DNA of 64,000 bases. Source: Taenia hydatigena. Lineage: Eukaryota; Platyhelminthes; Cestoda; Cyclophyllidea; Taeniidae. Shown here one piece after another: positions 36,801-50,109 of the stretch. The stretch spans positions 4,104,617 to 4,168,616 of the forward strand of contig JADWOT020000002.1 of NCBI GenBank assembly GCA_036345935.2. The letters run 5' to 3'. Under the pieces are notes generated by a model, which saw only the letters and a program-made list of their open reading frames with translations, was not told the origin of the DNA and searched no databases. The translations under genes were made by a program, and so were the position numbers. Position 1 is the first letter of the stretch; each line of letters begins with the position of its first letter.

Positions 36801-39321
36801 AGTTCTTTCTTCCAAAGTGGGCTTTACAAATAATCAGGAAGACTAGAATCAGCCGGCGTAAAAAAGGATGCAATAAGTGACTTTTAATGTAAGAGTCCGT
36901 TATCATTGGCTTGGCTCTATGATTCTTAGCGAATTTACATACGCACGATTCCGAGTTATGCAGAATTTTACTCTGCCAAATCAATGCGTGCATATGCTCC
37001 GAAGCCAAGAGAGACTGGAACCCCACCGATGTCGATCCTTCAGATGCTCACTTTGCACCACATAACACTCATTTCATGAAGGAAGAAGGAACTATTTTTG
37101 CCGACTAATAAGAAATTAAAACTCAGGCACGGAACTTCTGATCTGCAAATACGCTCATACATCAAACAATCGCGTCTATGTGCAATCAAAATGGAGAAGA
37201 ATGCAGTTCACCAGCCCTTGTCGTCAAAGATACGGCAGTGAGTTGAGTGAGATCTGAAGCATTGAGCGCCAGAAAGCACCACCGAGCAGTCTTAACCTCC
37301 TCCTTCTTAGTTCTGTGCAGTTCCGCACGAATTAAGCCTCAGAGCATTTATAAAAGCGTCTGTGGCAGAACAACCGTTTTGAAGACCGCCGCTACTTTCC
37401 TCGATTATGATCGCCCAGCCGAACTTTGTCACCTCTTTTTCTCTCACATTTGCCCTTCTCGATGTTCTCGACGTTCACGATCGGCACAGTGACTTGGATG
37501 GCTACTGTCGCCCCAAAAGTGACTGAGGAATAGGATAGATTCAGCAACAAGAATGGTTTTACAGTCAGTGCAAATGATTCCCATGTGGCTAGAATACGTT
37601 CAATAGGAGATTGATAAACATTCCAAGGCGGTTAAGGAACAAAAGAAAATAGTGGTATAATTCGTCCGTTTTAACAACGGATTCAATTCAACATCATCGC
37701 ATTCCACACCAGTCGCAGAGGCATTAGCATAACTTTGGTTCATTCTACGGTTAACGTATGCTTACAACTCAAAGCAGTAAACATGCGTAAAACACGAACT
37801 CCTACGCGAGATACCATTCAAAATAACACCGATTCCAACTATTTTTCGTAGTTTCATTTTGTCCATTGTGAAATCGGAGCAGTTGCGAATGAATTAAAGT
37901 GCGATTACACATTGAAGAAACGATGCCAAGTAGCGTGCTTCGGTGGTGTATTCAAAACTTAGCATGGAAGGCCTAATCAGTTGCAAGAGGGCATCATAGC
38001 GAAAGTCTAGGACCAAGGCTAATGCAAAATGGATCCACAAGAAGTGAGGGGCGAAATCAGGCGCATTTGTTTGACTCTGAGACCCATCGAATATGTTCAC
38101 TAATATGGCCAGCTTGAGGCTAGTCCGAACCTGCTCCTTCGTCCATCTCCGCGACCCGTCAGTCAGCTTTTAGCAATGCGGCAGAAAAAGTCAGAGCTAA
38201 CTGCTGCTACAAGTAAAGGAAGGCTGATGCCCACTCCGAGACTACTATATTATTTCAAGAGGGGAAGTAAACGCAGAAATAACTCGTAACATGGCGTTGC
38301 CAACGAGCAAATTGCTCACGAGCATTTAGGGGACGATCATTCCAAGAACCTTATTTTGATCATAATAAATACCCACAAATCTGCGGTTCAGACAGAGCTC
38401 TAAGTTAAGCCAGTCGTACTCAGATTTTGTCCTGTTTCCCGTTTGTTAGTTTATAAACAAATGCAACCGCAGAAACAGCCGACAAAATCGCTTCCCTCAA
38501 ATTCTCAAAACAGAGAGAGGAGGTAAGGCAGCGGCTTAATTTTAGTATGCTTATTTAAGGCGCCAACGCGGAGTGTGCGCACTATAGTTCCAACTTGAGA
38601 ACACTAAAACTTGTTTGGACATGCGAAGTATATACCATTGCTGATATTCACGCGAGCTAAGATGAGAATTAGTGCATCTCAATTGTCAACGCATAGTAAG
38701 CTCATTTCGGTAAGGTAGATTCAAAATACTGTGACGCAAGCACTACAAAATCGTTCTGATCATAATTCCTTTAAAAATGCATGCATGTACACTTCACTTA
38801 GGCCAACGACAACTTTCTCGGCTAGGTTTGAATAGTAATGCAAGCAACAGACGAAAAAAGCAAAACAATTATTCCCTGAAACGGAAAACGAAAAATACTA
38901 AATGGTCTGCAGCACAAATGCGTAGATTCAGTCAGTGGCATGATTAGATGACAAATAGCACAAAATCAGTCCTGCCAACACTTGACGCGCATATGACGCG
39001 TCCAAGTAACTAGCCGCAACAGTGGTGGCAGTAGGACAGCTATTCAAGTTCTACATAGACAGGTAAACTACGCACGAGATGGGAGGTCAAGAAGCAATGC
39101 AGCTAGCCCCTAGCCGATCAAAGGAGGATTTCCATCATACGATTCTCGTCTGCTCGGCAGTGACTGTTACTGCAATCGGGACTACGTGACTCTTCAACAT
39201 GAGCCCCATATATAGACCCTGGCCACGTAAATCACCCTCAAAAGATCTACACATCGATCTGTCTCCTTCCAGGGTCACGGAACCCGCTATCATGCAAGCG
39301 GAATTTGGCAAAGCGCTCTAA
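27830..39321. other. Single-copy spacer, no firm genes
   Basis: Apart from the Cys-rich frame at 30714-30935, no exon could be supported. A minus-strand frame near 28088-28384 contains an internal TTTGTTCTGCAG acceptor-like site, and frames at 34652-34957 minus are hydrophobic (possible membrane segment). No homologue in the window or matched splice sites support them. None of this stretch recurs in the window. Confidence 0.4.
30714..30935 (+). CDS. Possible small secreted Cys-rich protein
   Basis: This 73-codon intronless frame starts at an ATG with A at -3. Residues 1-25 (MLVTCFMLILCMQALFFTLS...) form a strong signal-peptide-like leader with a plausible cleavage after SATELS. The remaining ~48 residues carry five Cys at 37, 40, 47, 49 and 51 (C-x2-C-x6-C-x-C-x-C) and end in a basic, aromatic tail. 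Small secreted Cys-rich proteins are common in parasites, but this pattern matches no family I can name. The odd Cys count, single exon and lack of a second copy leave open that it is a chance frame or the first exon of something longer. Confidence 0.3.
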   Translation: MLVTCFMLILCMQALFFTLSATELSNTDMVATGKMNCYYCYNTSKFCKCKCFKLTKKTYDFHADYPSIHRANV

Positions 39322-39421
39322 NNNNNNNNNNNNNNNNNNNNNNNNNNNNNNNNNNNNNNNNNNNNNNNNNNNNNNNNNNNNNNNNNNNNNNNNNNNNNNN
39401 NNNNNNNNNNNNNNNNNNNNN
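39322..39421. other. Assembly gap (100 N)
   Basis: There are exactly 100 N. The base after the gap is the first base of the near-identical duplication (39422 equals 14584), so the contig to the right begins inside repeated sequence. Confidence 0.95.
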
Positions 39422-42400
39422 TAGTGGTGATGGAACTGGTCCCTAACATGCGAACCAGAAGTCGGGTCATGCTAAATGACCAAATGATGAAACCACCTAT
39501 CAATATAATCCGCCTTTGAAAAGGACTCGAGAAACTGCATTTATTTTGCAGAAAAACAGTCGGCGTTTGTACCACTAAAATGTATGCAGGCCAATTTAAG
39601 TTCATGAAACTGGGATGCACGTATGTGTAAGAAAATCATCCTTTTCTCAACCCCACAATTTTGGTTGACCTTCAAATGCCAACGGGTGCACACGTACCCG
39701 TTATAAACAACCTTCTTTACGATTCGGTCATATAGCTTCGTGTATCGCAGCTACTGCAGCCCATTTTGTACGTCCCTTTGTCATTGGATACCTCCCATGT
39801 AAATACCTAAGAATCATTGCTTCTGGTTGCTCAATTCAAAAACATTTTGTAATTTCATGCATCCTATACAAATTGTTGCTTTTTAAATGGATTCGTAATT
39901 AATTAACAAGCCCATAGTCACCAAGGCGCAGATTACGGCGCAAGATGGGTGGTTTCGCTTTTGTCTAACCCTCTATTTTAGTGTCCCACGGTGCTGTTAT
40001 TCACGTTTGTTTCAAACGAAACGCAATTGGAACCTATTTTCTGAACATTTACGACATAGATTTTGGAAACTAGCACCGCCTCACCCTGCATTAAACCTCT
40101 TTGGATTTTATTTTAAGAGCATGGGCATTCCAAGTTTTATGTCAGTCAGGCAGAGCGAGTTAATGGTAGCCTCTTCATATCTTTCTTTTAATAAGCCACA
40201 GTTTTATTCAGCCGAACCTTTGCTAACAATTTTATCGTTATATTGAAAATGCGTAAAAATTGGCATGCCTTCTTGCATTTGCTAAGGCCATCGAGCCATA
40301 CTTTACATTAATACTATTCAAAAGAGAAGGATTTGCCATTTTACAGCGGATACAATTCTTGGAAGTAAGCAAGTAACACTCTTAGGAATGGCATTATTGA
40401 AATAACTTTAGGGGCATTTTATTGCGCTGTTTCACTTTAAATGATGAAATGCTTAACAGGAGGATGCCTCAGGGCATAAATAGTCTTTCCGTAAATAAAC
40501 GCTACCTTAGCAACAAAGTCGTGGCCAAATTATGGATCAGTTTAATAATGAAATTTAGACTTTCGATTGATGTCACCATTCTGATGATCACTCTCACCTG
40601 ACGGAGGATAGTTGTCTGTCTGCTTGATTACCGGAATGCTGGAAGGTACTTGGCCAACGAGATCCAAAAACTCCCTCCAAACCTTTGTGAAGCCATTTTC
40701 GATGAGTCATACAACTGCACAACGCTCATTAAGACTCCATAATCTGAGCATATTTTTGAACCACTATCAGTCGTAGTCTTTTGTCAATAAGAATAAATGG
40801 TCTTTTTGGTTGGAATGCATCCACTTCACACTGCTGATCAATGTAAGCGACGGGCTGGAATTACTTTTTGAGTGATAACATTATGCCAGCATCGAAACGT
40901 CTTCGATGGCTGTCAAGGAAGTAGTATGCGAAGCCTCGACAACCACTTAATAACAGAGGATACAAAGAGCGGTGTCGCACAGACGGACTGACTCACATCC
41001 AGTCCCTACAATGCTTTCATGTCATCAGTTGCACCCACCATATTAGACCACAAAGCTGCAGCCAGTTATTACAACAAACTGTTAAGAGGACTGCGCCGAA
41101 ACTAGAGCAGCATTATCATGGTTGGACCGTAAGCATTGTAAACTTTTATTTAATCATCAAAATCCAACTGGCGCATTTGCATTGCGACATGCTCTGACCG
41201 GTCAAGGGAAACGTTTGTTTCCAGCTTCAACAAATTCCACCGACAAGTTCGTTCAGCATTTCCGAACCTATTCTTGGGTGTCAATGTCGTTACTGTTCTT
41301 CTCTATGTTGAGGTTAGTTTAAAGTTGTGTTCGCTCGCAAAGGTAATAGTCCTTCCGCTTTACGCAAAAAGGGGTTGCTATAGATAAGACAGTTTTACCT
41401 AAACTCGCTTCTTGAGTGGGATTTTTCTTTGGAGGAGGAGCTGGAAGGCCAGAACCAAGAGTAAGCGGTGTCTTAGCACCCACCGCGTCAGCAAGACTGT
41501 GCATTATGTAGATTAGGTGTAAATTCTTTTCTTCCGATGCGACTTCCTCGGCCACTGTGCTCAATCACTGACCCAAACCGATAACCGCCATGTGACTCAA
41601 AATGAATCCAATGGTGAAGTTTTGAATGCTGAAGGTCACCTACAGGTAGAGTGAATCGAGACTTATTATAGACGTGAATAAGCTCCTTTATCATCGGCTA
41701 TAAATGCGTTGGTATACGAGACACCAGTCACTCTCAATCTAAAAACCATCCATTGGTGAGTGAGGAAATCCAAAGATGTGATGTGAAAAGTTGGGTTTAA
41801 CTTCTCACTTGATTGTGCTCCTATGTGGGCTATCCCGTATGATCCGTTTGGTGGGCAAAAATTGGCTATGCAAACGGTTAGAAATGCATATAAAACATTA
41901 GCTTCGTCACCCCTCCAAGTACGCATGTAGATGTAATGGGGTTAAATGAACGCATGTGGGTTTGATTGTTTGCGTGATGCTTTGTAAAAAGCATCTGAGT
42001 TTTTTTCAGCACTGAAATTAACACTACTGAAATCTATTAGCGTCTCTAAGTCAAAAAATCAAGTACGAGCTGTCTTCATTTCCCTTTCGGCCACTATACA
42101 TGTACTCGTGGTGTTTGTCAACAATGAGGCATGTAGTGACAAGCACTAGAAAGTGATCATTGTAGAATGTGGCGAGTGAAATAACATGCCTCACCTCCAC
42201 TTCCTCCCCTTCTCTCATCCTCTAGTTTAAATCGAGGTTATGCGATGCATGCCATGAATTTATGGCTTGACCTGTAGAATTGGCCTCTTGGAGAGGCGAT
42301 ATACCTTAAACTCAGACTTTCAGCCTCCAATAATTGAGCGAAGTTTAGTTAGTGGTTGCGTCTGCAGTGCAACCCACACAAGCAGGGAAGAAACGGCCCT

Positions 42401-45093
42401 CTAAAGGTTTTGCGGTGAATAAACTAAGGGAAATGGGATGGCAAATATTTTCGTCAGCCAGATAATCAGAAAAGCAGGCTAGCTTGCCCTACTCATATGG
42501 ACAACAACTGAGGAATCGTGGCACACTAGCTTTTCGGTTTCCCATAATCACCAAATTTGATAAAATTCAAAGAAAATACCAAGCCTCCCACTTTTAACTT
42601 CGAGCTGTTTAAAACACAGAAAGCAGAGGAAGTTATTTTCTCGCATAAGGTCCACCTCTAAATGATACGATGGCAGACTCGGGATTTTTAAATGCTTGTA
42701 AATGACGTGGTACTCCTTAGCCACCAAATCAATGCTTATACTTAGGTTTTACATCTTTAAAGCTGAACTTGTAAGGTGAACGAACTCAAAGCCTCTTCAT
42801 AGGACTCAAAACAAGAATTTATGATTTTGGAAATACCGCACTGCAAATATGACACGACTTTATACCTTTTTATCCGTAGCATTAATCCAAGGAGCTTTGC
42901 AGACACCATAATTTTGTTTGTGCCAGAGAAACTTCCTCACTTCTCATAACTTGTAGCTCATGCTTGAGCTAGGGTAGTTAAACTCAAAAAGGCTGTCTTT
43001 TTACCCAGAAAACATTTCAATTGGCATCCAAATGGACAAAAACACTGCATTTCTCTACTTCCACGACAGTATGATAAAAAACGTGGATCAGTGAGATAGG
43101 AATAGGAGAAAATTAAAAGAATTAAAAAAGTATGCAGTCACGTGTAACAAAAGAGACCAAGTAATCCCTTGAGTTGAAATATAACTTAGTGTAAGGTAGT
43201 GATGTTGCTTTTAAATACCTTTAATGTCATACAATCCAGCCTTTGTTAAGGCGTGGAGTCTTTAAATACAGGCCGTTATTTGCCAACAATCTGACTTACA
43301 TTAACAAAGTGAGATGCTAGTTATAAGAAAAGCAATCTTTGCAAGTGCGAAAAGTTGTGAAAACTAATTAATTATTAACCTTCCGTAAATACACTCACAT
43401 CTTAGCAGGTTAATAAGTGTTACCAGGAGGGATAGTGCGGTTACTTGACTAAGCTGTGCTGATGAAACATTTCATGCGTTTGCATTATCAGGTATCGTCA
43501 CTAAAGAAGCAAATGATCCAAGTAGTCAGTCAAACGAATTGAGTGGGTAAACTTACTCGGTGGCACTTCGAAAGAAATCAAACCTGCCAGAAGATGTAGA
43601 TGGCATGAAATGCATTCAAAAGGGTACAGAATATGCTATGGCAGGTTATTTTCGCTGTTTACTGCACGAAACCGATCGGCAATGCTAAATCGGAAAGGAC
43701 AATGCTCATTTTACAACTAAAGGAGGACAAAACTTGTGCTTATTAGGGAACACATAAATTCGGTGATGTGGTGGAAGTGGTGACAATCAAATTGTCGATT
43801 GCAAAAAGCACACGAGTTTCCCTCCTGAAGTGTAAATATTGGAGTGCAAAGGGTGAAACCAGTACATCTGTCTATTTTTAACTCATGATTGCAGGAAACT
43901 CGGGGATCAATGCACCATTTTTACTTAAAATTCAAAAGTCCCATGTATCTAAACCAAGCACCTCTCTTACCAGCTGCATCAAGCTTGTCAGAATCGAACT
44001 TAAAGCATTTCAAAGGAATTGATTGCTTTAAAATTTTGATTGCTGTTAACTTTGTCTATAAATCACAAAAACCGCTTTCGAAAAAATTAATTTTTACTGT
44101 TTAGGCAAAGTTTTTAACCGTCTTTTATGAAGCATTACCATAACCAAGCAATGGAACGCACAAGACAATTTCTAATCTGAAGCCTGCTTCTCCTGATTCC
44201 TTTGCTGAATTTTTGCCTCTGCCTTAAGGAAGTCGACTTAATCTACGAAGTTCAATCTTTTTTAACTATTTTGACATGCCTTATCAAAAGTGCTATCCAT
44301 ATGATTGCACAACTATCAGCCACATCCACCCCATTTTGAGGCATAAAGTCACTTCTACTTTCACACGTCTTTTGAATAAAGAATCAGACAGGATGGGTCC
44401 TTACCGATGTGTATGAGTAGTCTGCGGTTATATCAAACCATGCACAGTATCCAGACAAATTGGAAAACAGCCACTTTTCTCATCGCAAGTAAACAGTCAA
44501 GGCGTCTCACAGTCAGACGTGCACCAGCATCAGCATCGAACAGGCAGAAACGTCTAGGCAAGGCAAAGAAATTGAGTATCTGCTGGAATCCGGTAAACTT
44601 TGTATCAGACGATCCTGTCGAGTTCTTTTTTTCCTCTTCGTGCAAATGAATAACCGTCTGATCTACATTGTGGCAGATGCCTCTGTTTCTTTGTTGACCT
44701 GCATGCTATTGGTATTAGAGCACCCATCTTTCCTTGACATCGTGCCTACAGAGTCCAGCATATTCCTGGTGATAAAGAAACGGCTCAGACAATAACCAGG
44801 GACCTAAACAAAAAGGGAAAATAGGAGTAAACAAAGAGAAGTAGGACTGCGAAGCGCGTCTGGCTGGCAGTCGTGATCGCACACCCAAGCCTGGGGATGT
44901 GACCTAAGCACTTGATTTAATCGATTGTCTCACCATTTGATGGTCAGCTGCCTGGTCACTACTGGCACGCTGCAAGTGCAATGCATGCAGACAGAGAAGT
45001 AAATGCTGTCCTCATAGCCGGAGCACTCACTCAGCGTCTGGTTGCGTCAAAATTTTGCCCACCCGCATGTTGATGTTGATGGTGACAGCGCGC

Positions 45094-45787
45094 ACCATCA
45101 TCACCACTTATAACCCATTAATAGAAGCCCTTCCCCATCTATACGAGCATTCATTCATCTTATCCACTTTCCCGCAACCTTTTTCACCGATTTTAAATTG
45201 TTTGACAAATTGAATAATTCTGAACGTAAACAATTACTTTTTTCTAATAGTGATGATGTTTCACCTCACGACTTCCGCATTTCGTCTCACCGTCACGCAT
45301 ATGTGACACGCATGTAATACCAGTTTACCACTTTCCTTACTGCTTTCCTTTTTTGTTTTGAACACACAGTTATACATGTTTACACGCTCTAATGCCTTTA
45401 ATTAATCATTGCTTGTAAAATGCCTTGTTGTTGTCTATTTATCTTCTTGGTATTGCTTGCAATAACTTGGGTGTCATGTTGTAGTCAGGTTCGTCGCAGC
45501 ACAGTCAACTCTTCCTAAAGACATTCAATCTGACTTGCTTCTTTTCTTCTGTCAATTTCTACAAAGGTCTACGGATTCAGACTCAACCCATTTACCCATT
45601 TGTCAAGCATAATGGTCACTGAGCAGCAATGCAGCATTTAAACTATTCACTTCTTCCCTTCAACATGCACAAAAGCAGTTGACGCCAGAGTGATGAGGAT
45701 GACTTGCAACGGTGAATGCCCACCCACCTAGGCCGAACATGCAACCAATTATGCATGTACATTAAATCATGGTAGCACATGCCTTGC
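45094..45787 (+). repeat. Dispersed repeat DR1, copy inside segment 2
   Basis: This is the duplicate of 20257-20950, carried along with the segmental duplication and differing by very few bases. See 10825-11931 for the shared blocks. Confidence 0.55.
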
Positions 45788-46396
45788 AGTGAAATTCCTC
45801 CCCATTCATAAGTCTCTCTCACTTGTTCCCACGCAAAACACTCACCTTGGCTTCCTCATTAATCATAATAATAAAGGCAATGCACGGAGCATGTAGATAC
45901 TAACAGTGGGGTTTCCGTAAACTCAGCCGTTTTCCTTTCTTACCATCGCACATGCACACATTTCGGTGGTATTGTTAAAAAACCTCCTGTCCTTTCGCTG
46001 TAACTGCCTTAGGTTATCGTGGGAATGTTATCTCCTACTATTCGTTAATTTGACGCTAAGTAAACTCATTACCCAATCTGATTCGACGAGGAGTAGTGAT
46101 AATGGCATAACCACTCTCAAAAGCTATCACTGTGCCTACACAATTAAAGAAGAGTACTCATGCTTGAGCACAGTTATGTGAGGCCAAGTTTTTAAGGCGA
46201 TGCTACGCTCTTGCAATGGAGAAGCATAATTTTGTTAGGGAAACAGGTTATCACGCCAACAATGCGACGACGAAGAGAACACTTTCAGATCAAGTTATAA
46301 ATAAATACATGTTTGCTCGCTTTTTCCAAATTAACGTTCTAGATTTATTAAGGAACGCGATTCCAAACGGAACTTGTCTCACCCTGATAGTCTTAC

Positions 46397-46533
46397 CTTA
46401 TGAAGTGCTGGAGTTACCAAACCCATGTCCTGTCCCACTCCTCCACAGAATCTTTTCCTCATTTCTCTTCTAACCAACTCAAAAGCCATGAGCCGATCTA
46501 GCTTAGTGATGTTTGTACTAGGAACGTTGCCCA
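46397..46533 (-). CDS. Candidate exon 'GNV', arm L2
   Basis: Same 137-base exon as 21560-21696 with identical peptide, acceptor and GTAAGA donor. Here no FN3 exon lies upstream on the minus strand within reach, because 10.9 kb of older sequence intervenes. Its partner exons are unclear. Confidence 0.35.
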
Positions 46534-47259
46534 CTGCAGCAACCAATGCGCAGACATTTAAGGAGGTCGCTGCGCGTAAACACAAAGTACTACTTACACA
46601 ATGGCAATAGACGTGCAAGGTAAATTCTACTCAATTATTTGTTATTGAGGCATTCCAGTTTTACACACGCCTAGACAAAATTGCTATCTGCGCTGCCTCT
46701 AATTGGCCAAAAATGCTGGTGCTCCTTAGTACTGCCTTCGAAAAGAAGGATCATGTTTCTGTAGTAGAACCTCGTGCCCGTTTTTATAGCGTCACCATTC
46801 ATTGTGCATATCTCAACCCAAATCGACTCGTGAGCACCAAACTTCATGCTCAAGCATCCTGCGATTCGCATGCATTCTCGACCGAGCACCGGTAGGTACG
46901 CTGTAAGCCTTCCTGCTAAAGTAGGCAGGATTAACCCTTCGTAGCAACTCCTTTACAAATCACCTGCCACGAATCAGTGTGGGTGGCTCAGCATGACCCC
47001 TTTTCTAGCATGTGATACCACTGTTTATTTGAACCAAATCGCTGACTCTGCAGCGAGTCATATGCCTCCACACCTTATTGAGAGATCGCTTCTTCATTTC
47101 TTCTATACGAGCGTTTTAAGCGTAGGCGCTATTTTCTCCGCCAGCGTGTTTAATGGTTTCTAATTGTTGTTGCGGCAAAGTAATCAAAAATGATCTATAT
47201 ACGAGTAACGGCCAAATTAACAACCTTAAACATTAACAAAAACAATTCCACGAGCCGTT

Positions 47260-47487
47260 TTGAGATCTTTGCCTAAGCTGCAGAACGAATGGGAGAAAAG
47301 CATCTGTTTTACTTTTGGCATTGATTGGTATCTCGCAATTCTTTTAAGGCGTGAGTTTCGCTGGATTAATTTTCAGGTAATTGAAAACAGTAACTGCATC
47401 ATCACTGGTCGATTTGTTTGCTCTCAAGCACACAGTAGGCGGTCTCATTCGATACAACGTCTCCCTTATTCACAACTCTTAAATTAA
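47260..47487 (+). CDS. Conserved short open frame 'KLQNE', arm L2
   Basis: Copy of 22423-22650 with the same translation. Coding status is doubtful for the reasons given there. Confidence 0.2.
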   Translation: MRSLPKLQNEWEKSICFTFGIDWYLAILLRREFRWINFQVIENSNCIITGRFVCSQAHSRRSHSIQRLPYSQLLN

Positions 47488-47686
47488 ACAGAACGATTAG
47501 CCTATGGTGATGCAGCAAATTTTTCATTTTACCTTTGATCAGCCACTACACAGATGTATTTGAATTCTTGTTTCGTGTGGCACAGTGAGACACTACAGCA
47601 AAGTATTCGATAAACAAAGAGAAGAAAACGGCTCTAAATAAATCGGCAAAAGATGGAAGATATCGCGTTCCATTATTTCAACATGA

Positions 47687-47896
47687 TCATTTTCTTTGTC
47701 TATGATGTGGTTTGTTTTGTGCTAACTCTTTGAGTTTTACCAAGTTTGGTAAGATTTCTTTGCGTTGGCTTTTGCATTTGCAGGTAGGGAGGGAAAGAGA
47801 TGATGGTACATTGTTTTTAGGGCTGCACGCCAAAAAGAGAGTGCAGCAATGGATCACAATGTAGCCATCTATAGCATATGCGAGCACATCGAACGT
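47687..47896 (-). CDS. Galactose-binding-like C-terminal exon, copy 2
   Basis: This is the reverse-strand copy of 26169-26378 with the same acceptor and translation. On the minus strand its order relative to 48893-49041 and the leader candidate at 49405-49608 is the same as in copies 1 and 3. Confidence 0.35.
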   Translation of the reverse strand, partial: TFDVLAYAIDGYIVIHCCTLFLACSPKNNVPSSLSLPTCKCKSQRKEILPNLVKLKELAQNKPHHRQRK

Positions 47897-48242
47897 CTGC
47901 ATTGTAGAAAAAAAGCTTGGCTTGGCGCAGTGGTGGAGCGGCAACCGCAGTTACGTTACTCTAACATTCACAGCGACCCCTAAAATAAGGAAAGGTTCCT
48001 CTCAAATGCACCAAGTTTTCGAGACACTCTTAACCGACAGCAAACTTTGAAATAGCATGGCAACAAACCTATTATTTCACTACACGAACCCGCCTTATTG
48101 CTTACAAGTGCTCGCATCTAGTAGCCTTCATTGCGCAAATGTATGTGGGTCAAGAATGGAACGCCTGACGGGCTGTTGTGAAAGCACAGAACTCTTACAA
48201 ATGCGTCTGGTGCTGTGATTTCAAGCTATTTCTGGATTGAGG

Positions 48243-48310
48243 ATGTCTTTTTCATTCCATCTTCTTTTGCTGGTCACCTGTGCCTTGGTCAAAGGACACA
48301 GAAGACAGTG
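48243..48310 (+). CDS. Signal-peptide exon candidate, copy 2
   Basis: Reverse-strand copy of 25755-25822: same ATG, hydrophobic leader and GTAAGA donor, 68 bases, phase 2. Downstream on the same strand are a second leader exon (49087) and the decayed FN3-B' (50110). Confidence 0.4.
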
Positions 48311-48892
48311 GTAAGATGTCTTCTAAAGTGTTACTCTGACCACCCCCTAGGACGATGTATTTAGCAAGCGTTAGTGCTTTTGAAATATACTTTAGGCGGC
48401 GTAATGCAAAGGGAAGATGCAGGCGTCACCGCATTGTAATCTGTCGTAATGGGATTAAAAGCGATTTCTGCGGCTGAGAATGCAATCACTGGTTGGTAGT
48501 TCTCTCGCATTGTCTTCAATTAAATGGAATTTCGCCCACCATTGCTACATCCAACCATTTCGAAATTAAATGTACGCATGCTTGAAAGCGCAGCCATTAA
48601 TAAAGTTTATCGCGACCCAGGTCATCCTAGTAAATTTGAGCCTCGCGCTCGGTAAACTCACATTTTGAAAGCAATCTCAACTGCTTGTCGGTTCATGTGT
48701 CATGAGCCACCTCGCTGAAATAGATACAAATTGATGGTGGCGTTAATGCAGATACAAGTTGTCTGGCACGATGCGGAGAGCGTGGGAGGCTTAATTTGGC
48801 CTACTTTCCAGAATGTGATGTTGATGCGTTCGTAGTCACAAGCACTGGCTTATTAGTGGGTAGTACTTTAATTTTTCTCAGGCAAAACCGAC

Positions 48893-49041
48893 CTATGCGA
48901 AAGCATGATAACAAACGTGAACTTTGAAGGTGAAATAATCCACACGCATCAGCGCCAGATAGCTTTACAGTGTAAATGGAGAAGTCGCCCTGCAGGTCAA
49001 GATCAACGTACCAGATAGGCTGATATAAGCGCAAATCATTC
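48893..49041 (-). CDS. Galactose-binding-like exon, copy 2
   Basis: Reverse-strand copy of 25024-25172 with the same WYVDL and YTVKLSG core. The frame stays open beyond the weak donor to about 48801. Sequence identity with copies 1 and 3 stops 44 bases upstream, at about 49085. Confidence 0.4.
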
Positions 49042-49086
49042 CTATAAATATGTTGAGTTGTGAAGGCGTGTTCTTTTGGGGCAGAA

Positions 49087-49155
49087 ATGGCGCTTTACCT
49101 CTGCCTCATCGTGTTGGCTGTCCCTCTTTGGCTAAAGGACCCACATAATATCGTG
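49087..49155 (+). pseudogene. Signal-peptide exon, MALYL type, frameshifted
   Basis: It reads MALYLCLIVLAVPLWLK from an ATG and ends at a GTAAGA donor. It is the inverted paralogue of 50742-50811 but one base shorter within the hydrophobic core (TGTCCCTC against TGCCTCCTC). That changes the exit phase from 1 to 0. The decayed FN3-B' exon lies 955 bases downstream on the same strand with a phase 1 acceptor, so the original leader + FN3 gene is visible but broken at both exons. Confidence 0.45.
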
Positions 49156-49404
49156 GTAAGATGCCATTTGACAATCGTCTTTGATTAGCACACACGAAGA
49201 TGCATTTGACAAATATTGACGTCTATTACGTCGGGGAATTTCCTTTATAGGTCTTCTGCTTTATTTTATGCTGCGGCATAGGAATTTCGGTTCTATCACA
49301 TTTTCAAATTTCTAATCCAACATTCTTCAAGGTTCAAAGGTTTGAAAGAAAACACTACTGCGGCAGGCTTTCCGTTAAATCTCTTTCCTGAAACCAATCA
49401 CAGT

Positions 49405-49608
49405 TTAATCCAGACATGCGGAATTTAGTCGCTCTATCACGCTGTCAGCCGTTGCAAAATGGAACGAAATTGCCTTTGTAAAAGTGCAATTATTTGATGA
49501 ATTATGAAATGGATTTCCAAATGGTAAAAGGCAGCTAATTAGGATTCCGCTCGACAAATTCTCGAGAGTGCCGAAAGTCAGACCCACCACCACCAAAATC
49601 ACTTTCAT
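49405..49608 (-). CDS. Signal-peptide-like first exon candidate, diverged copy
   Basis: This is the minus-strand paralogue of 22854-22961: MKVILVVVGLTFGTLENLSS with one conservative change in the core. Its tail differs and remains open to 49405. It precedes the galactose-binding-like exons of copy 2 (48893, 47687) on the same strand, the same relative order as in copies 1 and 3. No clear donor was found. Confidence 0.3.
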   Translation of the reverse strand: MKVILVVVGLTFGTLENLSSGILISCLLPFGNPFHNSSNNCTFTKAISFHFATADSVIERLNSACLD

Positions 49609-50109
49609 GTGAAGACTATCGCGTGCAATTTCGAGTGTCGCGCTGTATATCATCGCATAACAGTAAAGTGCGTCGACAAAGAAGGCGACATCGAATGTGT
49701 CCTGTCTTTAAGAAAAAATCAGTTCTTCATATGGGCATAAGGGCCATCGGAAAACATTTGCAACAAATGTGATTATGAGACAAGTGTTATTTAACAGCAC
49801 TGTCAAATCATTGATAGTCCCTCCAAATTTGGAGAAATTCTGTTGGAAATCGCATCAAAGCAAGGATTAAGTATTGTTAAATCGGTTCCGTGTGAGACAG
49901 TGAAGCATATTATGCACATGCACCCATAAAAAACACCTGGACGTAAAAGGTGACTTAACTGCAGTCGCGCCGGTTTTTTGGATGCTCTACTTTCTAGACC
50001 AAGGGGTGGAAACACTTGAGGTAACACGGTTTTTTGCATTCCCTTGACTAAATGGTAAAGATGATGCAGTCCGAGCATATTTAAATAACAATGCTTTTGC
50101 CTTCACTAG

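Larger units (their letters stand above)
39422..49085 (+). repeat. Segmental copy 2 (arm L2 plus reversed loop part)
   Basis: 39422-47609 is collinear with 14584-22772. From 47610 on, this copy does not follow copy 1. It continues as the reverse complement of loop sequence (26455 back to about 24979; equally 62175 back to about 60699). Relative to copy 3, positions sum to 109785, giving visible inverted arms of 45785-49085 and 60700-64000. Shared variants (for example near 48437/61348 and 47525/62260) show that copies 2 and 3 are closer to each other than to copy 1. Confidence 0.93.
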
